A DNA stretch of 64,000 nucleotides from Bradyrhizobium sp. BR 10289 (GTDB lineage: Bacteria > Pseudomonadota > Alphaproteobacteria > Rhizobiales > Xanthobacteraceae), in contig NZ_JACOFR010000001.1 of NCBI RefSeq assembly GCF_019455385.1, positions 496,001 through 560,000 of the forward strand, read 5' to 3'. Shown piece after piece: positions 43,911-51,943 of this stretch; position 1 is the first letter of the stretch; each line of letters opens with the position of its first letter. The translations under genes and the position numbers were made by a program. The notes under the pieces were generated by a model. It was not told the origin of the DNA. It ran no database searches and saw only the letters and a list, made by a program, of their open reading frames with translations.

Positions 43911-45002
43911 CTAGTAGGTGTAGAACATCCGCTGGATTTCCTTGGTGTCGGTCGTCTTGGTCAGCGCCAGCATCAAGAGGATGCGCGCCTTCTGCGGATT
44001 GAGCGTATCCGAGACGACGAAATCGTGCTCGTCGTCCTTGGCCTCGCCATTGCGCGCGACGATGCCGTTGCCGACGCGGCTGCTGCGAACGATCACGACA
44101 CCCTTCTTGCGGGCCTCGTCGAGCGCCGGCTCGACCGCGGGCCGGGCCAGGCTGCCGTCGCCGACGCCGGCATGCACGATGCCCTTGGCGCCGGCGGCGA
44201 CAAAGGCGTCGACCGCGACCCGGTTCATGTTGGCGTAGCCGTAGACGATGTCGACCTGCGGCAGGACATCGAGATTGGACACGTCGAACTCGGAATCCGC
44301 CGTGTTCCGGCGGGTCGATTGACGATAGAAGTACGGCTTGTTGCCCTGCATGTAGCCGAGAAAGCCGAGCTCTGGCGTGCGGAAGGTGTCCGCCGTCGAG
44401 GTGTTGTTCTTGGTGACGTCGCGCGCCGCGTTGATCTGGTCGTTGAGCGCAACCAGCACGCCCTTGCCGACCGCCTCTTCACTGCCGGCGAGGATCACGG
44501 CATTGAAGAGATTGATTGGTCCGTCCGCGCTGATCGCCGTCGACGGCCGCATCGCGCCGACGACCACGACCGGCTTCTTGCTCTTGACGACGAGGTTCAG
44601 GAAATAGCTGGTCTCCTCGATCGTATCGGTCCCGTGCGTGATCACGATGCCGTCGACGTCGTCCTGCGCGAGCAGCGTGTTGACGCGCTTGGCAAGCTTG
44701 AGCCAGTAGTCATTGTTCATGTTCTCGCTGGCGATCTGGAAAACCTGCTCGCCCTTGACGTTGGCGACCGTTTTCAACTCGGGCACGGCGTTCAGGAGCG
44801 TTTCGATACCCACGGTGGCCGCGGTGTAGCCGACCACGGTGGTGCTGCTCGCCCCGCTGCCGGCGATCGTGCCGCCGGTCGCGAGAACCGTGACGTTGGG
44901 CAGACCGGGGCCCCTCGCGTTCGCAGCGTCAAGACTGACGAGCAGTGCGACCAGCAAGCTCATCGTCGCCATGATCGGATTACGCACTTGAAGTTGCCAC
45001 AT
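43911..45002 (-). CDS. Periplasmic L-asparaginase (type II)
   Basis: 363 residues from ATG 45002, with AAAGGGACGTCAAG before it. A signal peptide (MATMSLLVALLVSLDAANA, about residues 11-29) places it in the periplasm. Catalytic threonines: Thr45 in LATGGTIAG and Thr125 of the HGTDTIEET motif (Thr125-Asp126). Later VVGAMRPSTAISADGPINLF holds the catalytic lysine-equivalent region. It releases ammonia from asparagine (and often glutamine). The repeat-bounded gene stands alone. Confidence 0.95.
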   Translation of the reverse strand: MWQLQVRNPIMATMSLLVALLVSLDAANARGPGLPNVTVLATGGTIAGSGASSTTVVGYTAATVGIETLLNAVPELKTVANVKGEQVFQIASENMNNDYWLKLAKRVNTLLAQDDVDGIVITHGTDTIEETSYFLNLVVKSKKPVVVVGAMRPSTAISADGPINLFNAVILAGSEEAVGKGVLVALNDQINAARDVTKNNTSTADTFRTPELGFLGYMQGNKPYFYRQSTRRNTADSEFDVSNLDVLPQVDIVYGYANMNRVAVDAFVAAGAKGIVHAGVGDGSLARPAVEPALDEARKKGVVIVRSSRVGNGIVARNGEAKDDEHDFVVSDTLNPQKARILLMLALTKTTDTKEIQRMFYTY

Positions 45003-45145
45003 CTTGACGTCCCTTTCGCAGAAGCCTCGTCCATGCGCCCCGGATTCACTCAGCGCTGCATGATCCGCCAGCGAGCGGCTTCTGTCTAGGGTCGTGATGT
45101 CTTGGGATGACGCGCAGCGCGCGTTATGCGGAAGCAAGAAAGTCG

Positions 45146-45168
45146 ATGCCCGGGACAGGCCCGGGCAT
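45146..45168. repeat. Short palindromic repeat, family F
   Basis: ATGCCCGGG / CCCGGGCAT with 5 bp spacer ACAGG: a perfect 9 bp inverted repeat in the gap between asparaginase and the PsiF-like gene. The core resembles a common Bradyrhizobium intergenic element; only one copy here. Confidence 0.6.
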
Positions 45169-45220
45169 GACGCGTTTCGCGGGGCGATTGCTCGCTAAAG
45201 AAGCAGCAGATCCGCAGCGA

Positions 45221-45469
45221 TCAGGCGCTGGTCTCGCACTTCTTCATGAAGCTGTTCTTGGCGGCGCCGGCGAGCGGCTTGCCGTCGGAGCCGACCGCCT
45301 TCGGCGTGCACGCGTCTGCCTTGCACTTCTTCAAGAACGAGGTCTTGGCTGCGCCGGCGAGCGGCTTGCCGTCCTTGCCGACCGCCTTGCTCTCGCAGGT
45401 GTCGTCGGCCAGCGCCGAGCCCGCTGCGAAGGTGGCAACGATCGCCGCGAGGAAAATCCGTTTCATCAT
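45221..45469 (-). CDS. PsiF-repeat exported small protein
   Basis: 82 residues from ATG 45469 (GGGAGACACC upstream). Signal peptide KRIFLAAIVATFAAGSALA, then two tandem PsiF repeats of about 29 residues: CESKAVGKDGKPLAGAAKTS and CTPKAVGSDGKPLAGAAKNS, each followed by F-[LM]-KKC. Cysteines at the ends of each unit likely form disulfides. PsiF proteins are named for phosphate-starvation induction in E. coli; function unknown. Confidence 0.88.
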   Translation of the reverse strand: MMKRIFLAAIVATFAAGSALADDTCESKAVGKDGKPLAGAAKTSFLKKCKADACTPKAVGSDGKPLAGAAKNSFMKKCETSA

Positions 45470-45642
45470 GGGTGTCTCCCTAAACCAGAAATTGGCGGCG
45501 CGAATTGGAGACCGGAATCGTGGCGCAATCAAGCAGGATCAGGCGTGAGCCATTCATGCGCGGTTCATTTTCTCCAGCGGTCTAGGAGGGCGACGGCCCT
45601 GATGAGCGCATCGGACATCGCCGCCTGATTCCCGGCGCAGGA

Positions 45643-46608
45643 TCAGGTGCCGCGCGAGAGCAAGGCCTTGAAGTCGGCACGCGCCCGTTGCGCTTCGCTA
45701 CGAGCAGCCTCGGATGCATCGCCGAGGCCGAAATAGCCATGAATGAGCCCGGCGCCTTCGTGGTGCTTGACCCGGACGCCCGCGGCCTCAAGCGCCCGCG
45801 CATAGGCCGCGCCCTCGTCGCGCAGCGGATCGTACCAGGCGGTGGTCACAACCGCGGGTGCAAGGCCCTCGAGCGAGGTGGCGCGCAGCGGCGAGACCCG
45901 CCAGTCGGCGGCATCGCTGGCCTCGGTGAGATAATGGCCGCAAAACCATTCCATCGTGGCGCGCGTCAGGAAGTAGCCTTCGGCATTCTCGGCGCGCGAC
46001 GGATAGCGTGCGTTCTCACGCGCATCGGCATAATGGCCGAGGACGTCGGTCACGGGATAGACCAGCAGTTGCGCGGCGAGCTTGATGCCGGCATCGCGGC
46101 AGGCGAGGGCGGTCGTGGCCGCGAGATTGCCGCCGGCGCTGTCGCCAGCGACGCCGAGGCGTTTCGCATCGCCGCCAAATTCCGCGATGCGGCTGAAAAT
46201 ATCGCGCGTCGCCGCGAAGGCGTCCTCGAACGCGCCAGGAAAGCGCGTCTCCGGCGGGCGCCGATAATCCACGGAGACGACCACCCCACCGGTCTCGATG
46301 GCCAGATTGCGCGCCTGCCGGTCGTGGGTCTCGAGATCGCCGGCGACCCAGCCGCCGCCATGGAAGAACACCACCGTCGGTGCGGGATTGCTGCTACCAG
46401 CGCGATAGAGGCGGGCCGCAAGCGGGCCGGCGCCGCCCCTGACTTTGATGTCCTGCACGATGTCGACGGGCGGAGGCGGCACGGCCGCGCGCGAGGCAGC
46501 GAGTGCACGCAAGGAATCGCGGGCGCTCTGTGGCGTCATCGTGGCGGGATCGCGCAGCGGCAGCAGCGGGATGATCTGGGCGATGACAGGATCGAGCGGC
46601 GCAACCAT
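45643..46608 (-). CDS. Alpha/beta hydrolase, HSL-type esterase
   Basis: 321 residues from ATG 46608 (GAGGAGTCCATC upstream). The oxyanion motif HGGGWVAGD, the nucleophile in GDSAGGNLAATTA, the Asp in AWYDPLRDEG and the His in GLIHGYFGLG form the hormone-sensitive-lipase-type triad. It should cleave short-chain esters. No operon partner. Confidence 0.93.
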   Translation of the reverse strand: MVAPLDPVIAQIIPLLPLRDPATMTPQSARDSLRALAASRAAVPPPPVDIVQDIKVRGGAGPLAARLYRAGSSNPAPTVVFFHGGGWVAGDLETHDRQARNLAIETGGVVVSVDYRRPPETRFPGAFEDAFAATRDIFSRIAEFGGDAKRLGVAGDSAGGNLAATTALACRDAGIKLAAQLLVYPVTDVLGHYADARENARYPSRAENAEGYFLTRATMEWFCGHYLTEASDAADWRVSPLRATSLEGLAPAVVTTAWYDPLRDEGAAYARALEAAGVRVKHHEGAGLIHGYFGLGDASEAARSEAQRARADFKALLSRGT

Positions 46609-47022
46609 GATGGACTCCTCACGGGATTCTTGGTCTTGTTTGCGCCCCAGCATAGATTTGCCCGGCACTATCGGCAACCGATTACGCGTTGCACTTGCAA
46701 TGCTGTGGGATGAGCGAGCGCGCCGGCGGAAGAGGTGCATCGCCGCAAGTCATCATGATCTGCTTTGCGACGGGTTGTTGCGACGACAACTTTGCCGCCA
46801 ACATGGTTCGCTCGGATTGCGAGGGCAGTGACGATTTTGAGCGCTATGTCGGTTTTGCCGATTGGCACGACGGCCTGTCAGCAGGGCGAGCCCGGTCGCA
46901 CGGAGAAGAACATTCTCACTGAAATTTTTGGTGTGGAGTCCACGAGGCCTCTTGAAATCTCGACCGTGCGGGAGGAACAATATGCCCCGTGAGAGGTTTG
47001 TTGCTGGCGCGAGGGAATTGGC
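46609..47022. other. 414 bp gap without a confident gene
   Basis: Several short frames exist (for example on + from 46689), but none has both a ribosome site and coding-like composition. The stretch 46780-46800 contains the partial inverted repeat GTTGTTGCGACGACAAC. It probably holds the promoter of the esterase gene and the leader of the small gene at 47023. Confidence 0.45.
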
Positions 47023-47226
47023 ATGCGGCGGCTGGCTAGCCTGGTTCGATGGTTGTTTGGTCCGCGACTGCGGCACCCGATCGACGATGACCCCAGTCTT
47101 CCCTTCACTCCCGATGAGCTCTCCAGGCTGATCCGCAGCGGTAAACGCGAGGATATGAAGCTGCTGGCCGAGGGGCTTGCCTGCCGCTCGATTCCCCGAC
47201 GCGCCAGATATCGCGCGACGCACTGA
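47023..47226 (+). CDS. Possible small basic protein, unknown
   Basis: 67 residues from ATG 47023, with GCGAGGGAATTGGC upstream. Sequence MRRLASLVRWLFGPRLRHPI and DDDPSLPFTPDELSRLIRSG, then KREDMKLLAEGLACRSIPRR. An amphipathic basic N-terminus and a helical middle are visible, no known domain. It ends 27 bp before the convergent HD-GYP gene stop. Real gene status is moderately likely because of the ribosome site and GC-rich third positions. Confidence 0.45.
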   Translation: MRRLASLVRWLFGPRLRHPIDDDPSLPFTPDELSRLIRSGKREDMKLLAEGLACRSIPRRARYRATH

Positions 47227-47253
47227 GGCTCGCGTTCGAAATGGTTGCCACGC

Positions 47254-48375
47254 TCAGCGCGTGAGCGCGACCTGCTTGAACGAGTTGACCAGCGCCTTCT
47301 CAAGCTTGCCGTTCATCCCGCACAGAATATTGTAGGCCTCATTGCGCGGCATCGTCGGCTTGTAGTGGCGGTGCTCGATCAGCGCTGCGAAAATATCCGA
47401 GATAGTGAGGATGCGCACGATGTCGCCGATGTTCTCGGCGCAGAGCGCGTCGGGATAGCCGCTGCCATCGAGATATTCGTGATGGTGGCGCACCGCATCG
47501 AGGATCTCCGGCGAGATCTTGTCGTGGCCTTTCAGGAAATCATAGCCGGCGGCCGGGTGAGTCTCGATCATGGCGCGCTCCTCCGGATCGAGGCGGCCGG
47601 GCTTGTCGAGGATGGCGAGCGGAATCCGGGCCTTGCCGATATCGTGGAACATCGCCGCCGTATACAGCCGTTCCAGATCAGCGCGCCCGACGCCGAGACT
47701 GAGGCCAAAGTCGATCGCGACGCCGGTGACCAGCAGGCAATGCTGATAGGTCCCTTCATGGTGGCGCCGCACGGTGGTGAGCCATTCCGACAGGCCGTGC
47801 TGGGTGATGCGGTCGGCGATCTGGCGGCCGGCTTCCCTGGTGCCGTCGACATCGAGCGGCTGGCCGAGGGTGACGGACATGAACATCGATGCGATCGCGG
47901 TTGCCGCGGTCTCGACGGCGTTGTCCGGCTGCGTCGCGCCAGCTGGCGCTGCGGCCGCATCGTCGCGCGGATCACTCAGCGCCGCCAGCAATTGGATCCG
48001 ATTGACCGGACCGGGAAGGACGAGTGTCGCCCCGAGCGCATAGGCCTGCGAAACACCGACGTGAGAGGCGTGCTCAAGCAGGAAGATGCGCTTCCTCGCC
48101 TTTGCGAACTTGCCGGCTCGTTTCTTGATCGCCGCGATGGTGTCGACGTCGCGCAGCTCGGCGCGGACGACGATGGCGTCCGGCAGCTGCGCCAGCTTGG
48201 CATCGGCATCGAGCCGCTCGCCCGCAACGGTGAACTTCTCTTCGAGGATCGCGCAGACGCCCGACAATTTGCCGGAGGAGTCGGCCAGAACCTGCACGAG
48301 CGGGCGGGCGGCTTCGGTTGCCCGGGCGCCGCCGTCACCACTCGCGGCCTTCTGTATGGTTCGCGCCTTCTGCAC
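47254..48375 (-). CDS. HD-GYP domain protein, probable cyclic-di-GMP phosphodiesterase
   Basis: About 373 residues from GTG 48375; the frame is open to 48519, but that overlaps the pilZ gene, and no strong ribosome site decides. The N-terminal 150 residues (a receiver-like fold, KRIFLLEHASHVGVSQAYAL) lack a clear phosphorylation site. The HD-GYP domain has MFHDIGKARIP (about 244-248) and HHHEYLDGSGYPDA (about 298-308), both complete, so c-di-GMP hydrolysis is likely. Third gene of an operon with DUF2336 and PilZ genes. Confidence 0.88.
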   Translation of the reverse strand: MQKARTIQKAASGDGGARATEAARPLVQVLADSSGKLSGVCAILEEKFTVAGERLDADAKLAQLPDAIVVRAELRDVDTIAAIKKRAGKFAKARKRIFLLEHASHVGVSQAYALGATLVLPGPVNRIQLLAALSDPRDDAAAAPAGATQPDNAVETAATAIASMFMSVTLGQPLDVDGTREAGRQIADRITQHGLSEWLTTVRRHHEGTYQHCLLVTGVAIDFGLSLGVGRADLERLYTAAMFHDIGKARIPLAILDKPGRLDPEERAMIETHPAAGYDFLKGHDKISPEILDAVRHHHEYLDGSGYPDALCAENIGDIVRILTISDIFAALIEHRHYKPTMPRNEAYNILCGMNGKLEKALVNSFKQVALTR

Positions 48376-48433
48376 AGTCTGGCCTGGACGTTGACCCTGG
48401 GGGGAGCTCGATGCGTGGAATGAAGCTTCGGAT

Positions 48434-48766
48434 CTACTTGCCTTGTGCGGAAGCCTGCGCGCTCGCCGGTTGCTTGCTTGCCGGCTTGCGCTTGCCGTCT
48501 GCGGTGATGAAATGGACACCGGCCATGGTGCCGTCGATCCAGACCAGCTCGCAGCGCCGGTAGGCGAGGCCCGTCGAGGACAGCACCATGAAGAATTCCT
48601 TGGCCTGGAGCACGTCGAGCGTGCCCTCGACCTCGAGCTTGGCGCCCGACTGTGACACGTCGATCAGCACGCAGCTGCGCCGCCAGGTGCCGTCCGACCC
48701 CATCAAATTGACCGGTTGCCGGTGGTCCATCCGCACGCGAGGCATTTTGCGACCATCGAATTTCAT
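48434..48766 (-). CDS. PilZ domain protein (cyclic-di-GMP receptor type)
   Basis: 110 residues. The PilZ signature is partly seen: basic start MPRVRMDHRQPVNL followed by VLIDVSQSGAKLEVEG (D-x-S-x-x-G type). A tail rich in Lys/Ala/Gln follows. PilZ domains bind c-di-GMP and change partner activity. The RxxxR part reads RVRMDHRQ, so binding is plausible but not certain. It begins 3 bp after the DUF2336 stop and precedes the HD-GYP gene by 58 bp. Confidence 0.88.
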   Translation of the reverse strand: MKFDGRKMPRVRMDHRQPVNLMGSDGTWRRSCVLIDVSQSGAKLEVEGTLDVLQAKEFFMVLSSTGLAYRRCELVWIDGTMAGVHFITADGKRKPASKQPASAQASAQGK

Positions 48767-48769
48767 CGG

Positions 48770-49855
48770 CTAACCCCCCATTCCCGCGCCGCGATGTCCC
48801 CGATCGCGCATGTTGGCGCTTGCTGCAATTTCCCCCCAGCGCACGGTCCATTGGCTGGTCGACAGAAGAAGCGTTTCGAACAGATGCTGCGCGCGTTCGC
48901 GCTCCGCGAAGGACAGCCGCGTGCCGCTCCGGTTGCTCAGGATCGCGAGCGTGGTCTGCCAGTTCAGGCGCGAGGCGCGGCAGGCCATCACCAGGCCTTC
49001 GCAATCGTCATCGATCATGACGTGCTCGACGATCTCGATCGGCGCGCCCGACAGCACGGACAGTGCGGTGAAGAGGTTGGCGGTCTCGCCGCGGATCGCA
49101 AAGCGGTTCACGGTGGAATCGTTGAGCTTGCCGACGCGGTTGAGCGCGACGATCTCGGGCCTCGCATTCGTGTAGTCGGTTGCGCAGGGCCGCTTTGGTG
49201 CGGTATCCCGCGCCGGCGGCACCGCGGATGCGCTGGGCTTGGCCTTCTGCCGGGAAGGGACCGCGAGCAGTTTCCGCACGACGAGGTCAGGCGTGCCGGG
49301 CCGCAGCGCCAGCGCCTTCATGATCTCGCCGTCCAGCTCGGCCATGGCGATCAGCGCCGCATAGGCCGCATCGGAGAATTGGGCGCCGGGGTTCTTGATC
49401 AGCGCGAGGCAAATCGTTTCCCCGCGCGCGATCAGCGCCTCGGTAACTGCAGGCGCGATGGCGCCCCGCGCTGCGATCGCGCGTTGCTGCGGCTCGCCGC
49501 AGCAGACCGCGATCGCCGCGAGATCCGCCGCGGAGATGGCCTGGGACTTGAGCAGGACCGGACACGCCACATCGGGGTCGCTGTGTGAGGCGAGACGCAG
49601 CAAGGTCTTGGGCGGCGCCACCTTCAGCTCGGCCAGCGTGGTGCCGAGTTGAGCCAGTGCGCGGACGTCGACCCGCCCGGTCAATCGCAGCAGAACGCCG
49701 TCGACCACACCGGCCAGCAGCTCCTGTGGCCGGTCGCGGCTGCTCGTGAGCAACTGCACGATGCCGTCGAGGATGCGAGCGCAGCGGTCCTGCGGACAGG
49801 CGGCAACCGCTTCTTCCAATTCTTCCAGAATATCGGCAGGCGAATTTGCCATCAT
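48770..49855 (-). CDS. DUF2336 domain protein
   Basis: 361 residues. HEAT-like alpha-helical repeats cover most of the protein, e.g. ARILDGIVQLLTSSRDRPQE, LLRLASHSDPDVACPVLLKS and TEALIARGETICLALIKNPG, followed by a Pro/Ala linker (about 200-220) and a second helical part. DUF2336 proteins are common in alphaproteobacteria and are usually linked to signalling. First gene of the unit with PilZ and HD-GYP genes, so a link to c-di-GMP control is inferred. Confidence 0.85.
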   Translation of the reverse strand: MMANSPADILEELEEAVAACPQDRCARILDGIVQLLTSSRDRPQELLAGVVDGVLLRLTGRVDVRALAQLGTTLAELKVAPPKTLLRLASHSDPDVACPVLLKSQAISAADLAAIAVCCGEPQQRAIAARGAIAPAVTEALIARGETICLALIKNPGAQFSDAAYAALIAMAELDGEIMKALALRPGTPDLVVRKLLAVPSRQKAKPSASAVPPARDTAPKRPCATDYTNARPEIVALNRVGKLNDSTVNRFAIRGETANLFTALSVLSGAPIEIVEHVMIDDDCEGLVMACRASRLNWQTTLAILSNRSGTRLSFAERERAQHLFETLLLSTSQWTVRWGEIAASANMRDRGHRGAGMGG

Positions 49856-50100
49856 GGCAGGGGCCTGTACTCAAATAAATTTCAACGATCTAACGGCCGC
49901 CATTCCGCGCCAGAGACGTTAATTCGAACTTTAGATCTCGCTCTCCCGGGTATGAATGCACCTCCGGCATCGCCGGAAACGATATCGAAATTCGGCGAGG
50001 CCTGATGTGCCGGCTTGTCCTTTGAACGGGACACTCGCCAACTGATCCGCGAAGTCAGCGTGATTCCTTCGGCTTGATGGTGACCGATAGGGGGAAGTCA

Positions 50101-50138
50101 TCCGGCATCGTTGCCGGACGCGCGTCCATTGTGACGCG
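50101..50138. promoter_or_regulatory. Two adjacent inverted repeats before the AraC-type gene
   Basis: TCCGGCA TCGT TGCCGGA (50101-50118, 7 bp arms) followed by CGCGTC CATTGT GACGCG (50121-50138, 6 bp arms), 15 bp before the ATG at 50154. Position suggests operator or leader structures controlling this gene. Function inferred. Confidence 0.45.
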
Positions 50139-50153
50139 ACGTTTCATATTGCC

Positions 50154-51101
50154 ATGAACAGTATTGATGACGCGCCCGCCTTGGCGCCCAAAACATTTCG
50201 CTTCTCCGACGTCGATGAATTTCGATATGCCATACGAGGCCTGAGCTTCGAATTCACGCCTTTCGTACGGAAGATTTCGGCTGAGCAGACCATCTTGTCG
50301 CTGCCCGGCTGCGACGTGAATTTAACGCGCGCGTTTCCACGCGTCGTCGACGCGCAACTCGTCGAGAATTGCACGGCGATCGGCTTCATGATGGACGATC
50401 TCGACGTGCCCATTCGCTTTAACGGCTCGCAGCGAGCCCGCCCGGTCATCGTCATCGGTAGCGGTGGTGCGGCCTACACCACCATCGAGGAGGTGCAGCG
50501 GCTGATCGGCTCTGTGGTGTTCAGGCCGGAGGTGACGGATCGCGGCTGGCCGCATGCGGCCTCGAGCTTCAAGATTTTCGAGACGACCGCTGCGGGCCTG
50601 AACCGGCTGCGTAGCGTGGTTCGGGAGGTTCTGGCAGCTGCGTCCGAACCCGTCGATGCAACCGGGCTGCCGACGAAGGCCGCGGCGATGAAGGAGTCGC
50701 TGCTTGGTGCCGTCGACGAGGCGTTCGAAAGCATCGTGCCCGCGCGCTGGATCCTGCGCGCCAACGACGAGCGAAACTTCAGGATCTTCCAGAACATCCG
50801 CGCGCTGTTGTCCGACGACCTCTCGCAGCCGATCTACAGCGAAGAGATCGCGCGCAAGCTCGGCCTGTCCGTCCGCACCATGCATGACGCGGTCCGCCGC
50901 TATCGCGGCATGAGCCTGCATCGTTATCTGCGGCTGCGCCGGCTGTGGCTGGTGCGCCGACAACTGCTGGCGGGAGCCGACAGCGTCAAGGCCGTCGCGC
51001 TGGCGTTCGGCTTCTGGCATCTCAGCGACTTCTCCAGAAGCTATCGCGACCAGTTCGGCGAGACGCCGTCGCAAACGCTGGAACTCGGGCGCAGGCGATA
51101 G
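50154..51101 (+). CDS. AraC family transcriptional regulator
   Basis: 315 residues. The C-terminal helix-turn-helix pair is clear: YSEEIARKLGLSVRTMHDAV and KAVALAFGFWHLSDFSRSYR (the latter is the strongly conserved second HTH), then DQFGETPSQTL. The N-terminal part (about 1-200) is a sensor domain with no small-molecule motif I can name. It lies 36 bp before the FMN reductase gene and may regulate it. Confidence 0.92.
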   Translation: MNSIDDAPALAPKTFRFSDVDEFRYAIRGLSFEFTPFVRKISAEQTILSLPGCDVNLTRAFPRVVDAQLVENCTAIGFMMDDLDVPIRFNGSQRARPVIVIGSGGAAYTTIEEVQRLIGSVVFRPEVTDRGWPHAASSFKIFETTAAGLNRLRSVVREVLAAASEPVDATGLPTKAAAMKESLLGAVDEAFESIVPARWILRANDERNFRIFQNIRALLSDDLSQPIYSEEIARKLGLSVRTMHDAVRRYRGMSLHRYLRLRRLWLVRRQLLAGADSVKAVALAFGFWHLSDFSRSYRDQFGETPSQTLELGRRR

Positions 51102-51137
51102 CGCGACAAGGTGATCGGTTCGTGCTAGCGTCAGGCC

Positions 51138-51728
51138 ATGAGCAATCGCATCCTTGTCCTCTACGGTTCCTACCGTTCCGACCGCATGGGCATCCGCCTT
51201 GCGAATTTCGTGATCGATCGCCTGCGCAGCCGCGGCGATGACGTCGAGTTCATCGACGCCAAGGCGATCGGCCTGCCGATGCTCGATCGCATGTACAAGG
51301 AATATCCCAAAGGCACCGCGCCCGAGGCGCTGGAGAAGCTGGCCGGCCAGATCCGCGGCGCCGACGGCTTCGTCTTCGTCACCGGCGAGTACAATTGGGG
51401 CATTCAACCGGGCCTGAAGAACCTCACCGACCATTTCCTCGAAGAATGGTTCTGGCGTCCGGCCGCGATCGTGAGCTATTCCGCCGGCCGCCTGTCCGGC
51501 GCGCGCGCCTCGACCGCCTGGCATGGCACGCTATCGGAGATGGGCATGGTGGTGGTGTCGAGCACCATCGGTGTCGGCCCGATCGCGCAGACGCTGTCGG
51601 CCGACAGCCAGCCGATCGGCGAGGGTGGCAAGGCGCTGGAGCGGTCGTTCCCGCGCTTTGCCGATGATCTCACCTGGTGGATTGAAGCTGCCAAGGCACA
51701 GCGCGCACGCAAGGCGCCGCCGTATTGA
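51138..51728 (+). CDS. NAD(P)H-dependent FMN reductase family protein
   Basis: 196 residues. Flavodoxin-like fold: LVLYGSYRSDRMGIRLANFV (phosphate-binding loop), GADGFVFVTGEYNWGIQPGL (GEYN) and the WHGTLSEMGMVVV region. It reduces flavins or quinones with NAD(P)H, possibly in stress defence. Same strand as, and downstream of, the AraC gene. A family B repeat follows. Confidence 0.92.
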   Translation: MSNRILVLYGSYRSDRMGIRLANFVIDRLRSRGDDVEFIDAKAIGLPMLDRMYKEYPKGTAPEALEKLAGQIRGADGFVFVTGEYNWGIQPGLKNLTDHFLEEWFWRPAAIVSYSAGRLSGARASTAWHGTLSEMGMVVVSSTIGVGPIAQTLSADSQPIGEGGKALERSFPRFADDLTWWIEAAKAQRARKAPPY

Positions 51729-51745
51729 AGGAGCGGTCTGGGGTC

Positions 51746-51897
51746 ACCTCTCCCCAGCGGGGAGAGGTCGGATTGCTATGGCGCGCAATTGCGCGCCTGA
51801 GCAATCCGGGTGAGGGGCCGCAGCATACGGTGAGACTGTAACCCCTCACCCGGATCGCATCTTCGATGCGATCCGACCTCTCCCTTCGGGAGAGGTA
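51746..51897. repeat. Dispersed palindromic repeat, family B copy 2
   Basis: About 152 bp. ACCTCTCCCC AGC GGGGAGAGGT hairpin, then GGATTGC / GCAATCC, GGTGAGGGG, mirrored by CCCCTCACC, GGATCGCATCTTCGATGCGATCC and ACCTCTCCCTTCGGGAGAGGT at the right. Same block order as copy 1 at 7496. It separates the convergent FMN reductase and chemoreceptor genes. Confidence 0.8.
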
Positions 51898-51943
51898 CAC
51901 GGAGCTCTACGGTTGAGATCGTTCGCTGCCTTGCTCGCCGTCG

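Noticed and set aside
45107..45628. 173-codon + frame with apparent Ala/Gly/Leu repeats
   Set aside because: The repeats are the mirror of the two PsiF repeats on the minus strand.
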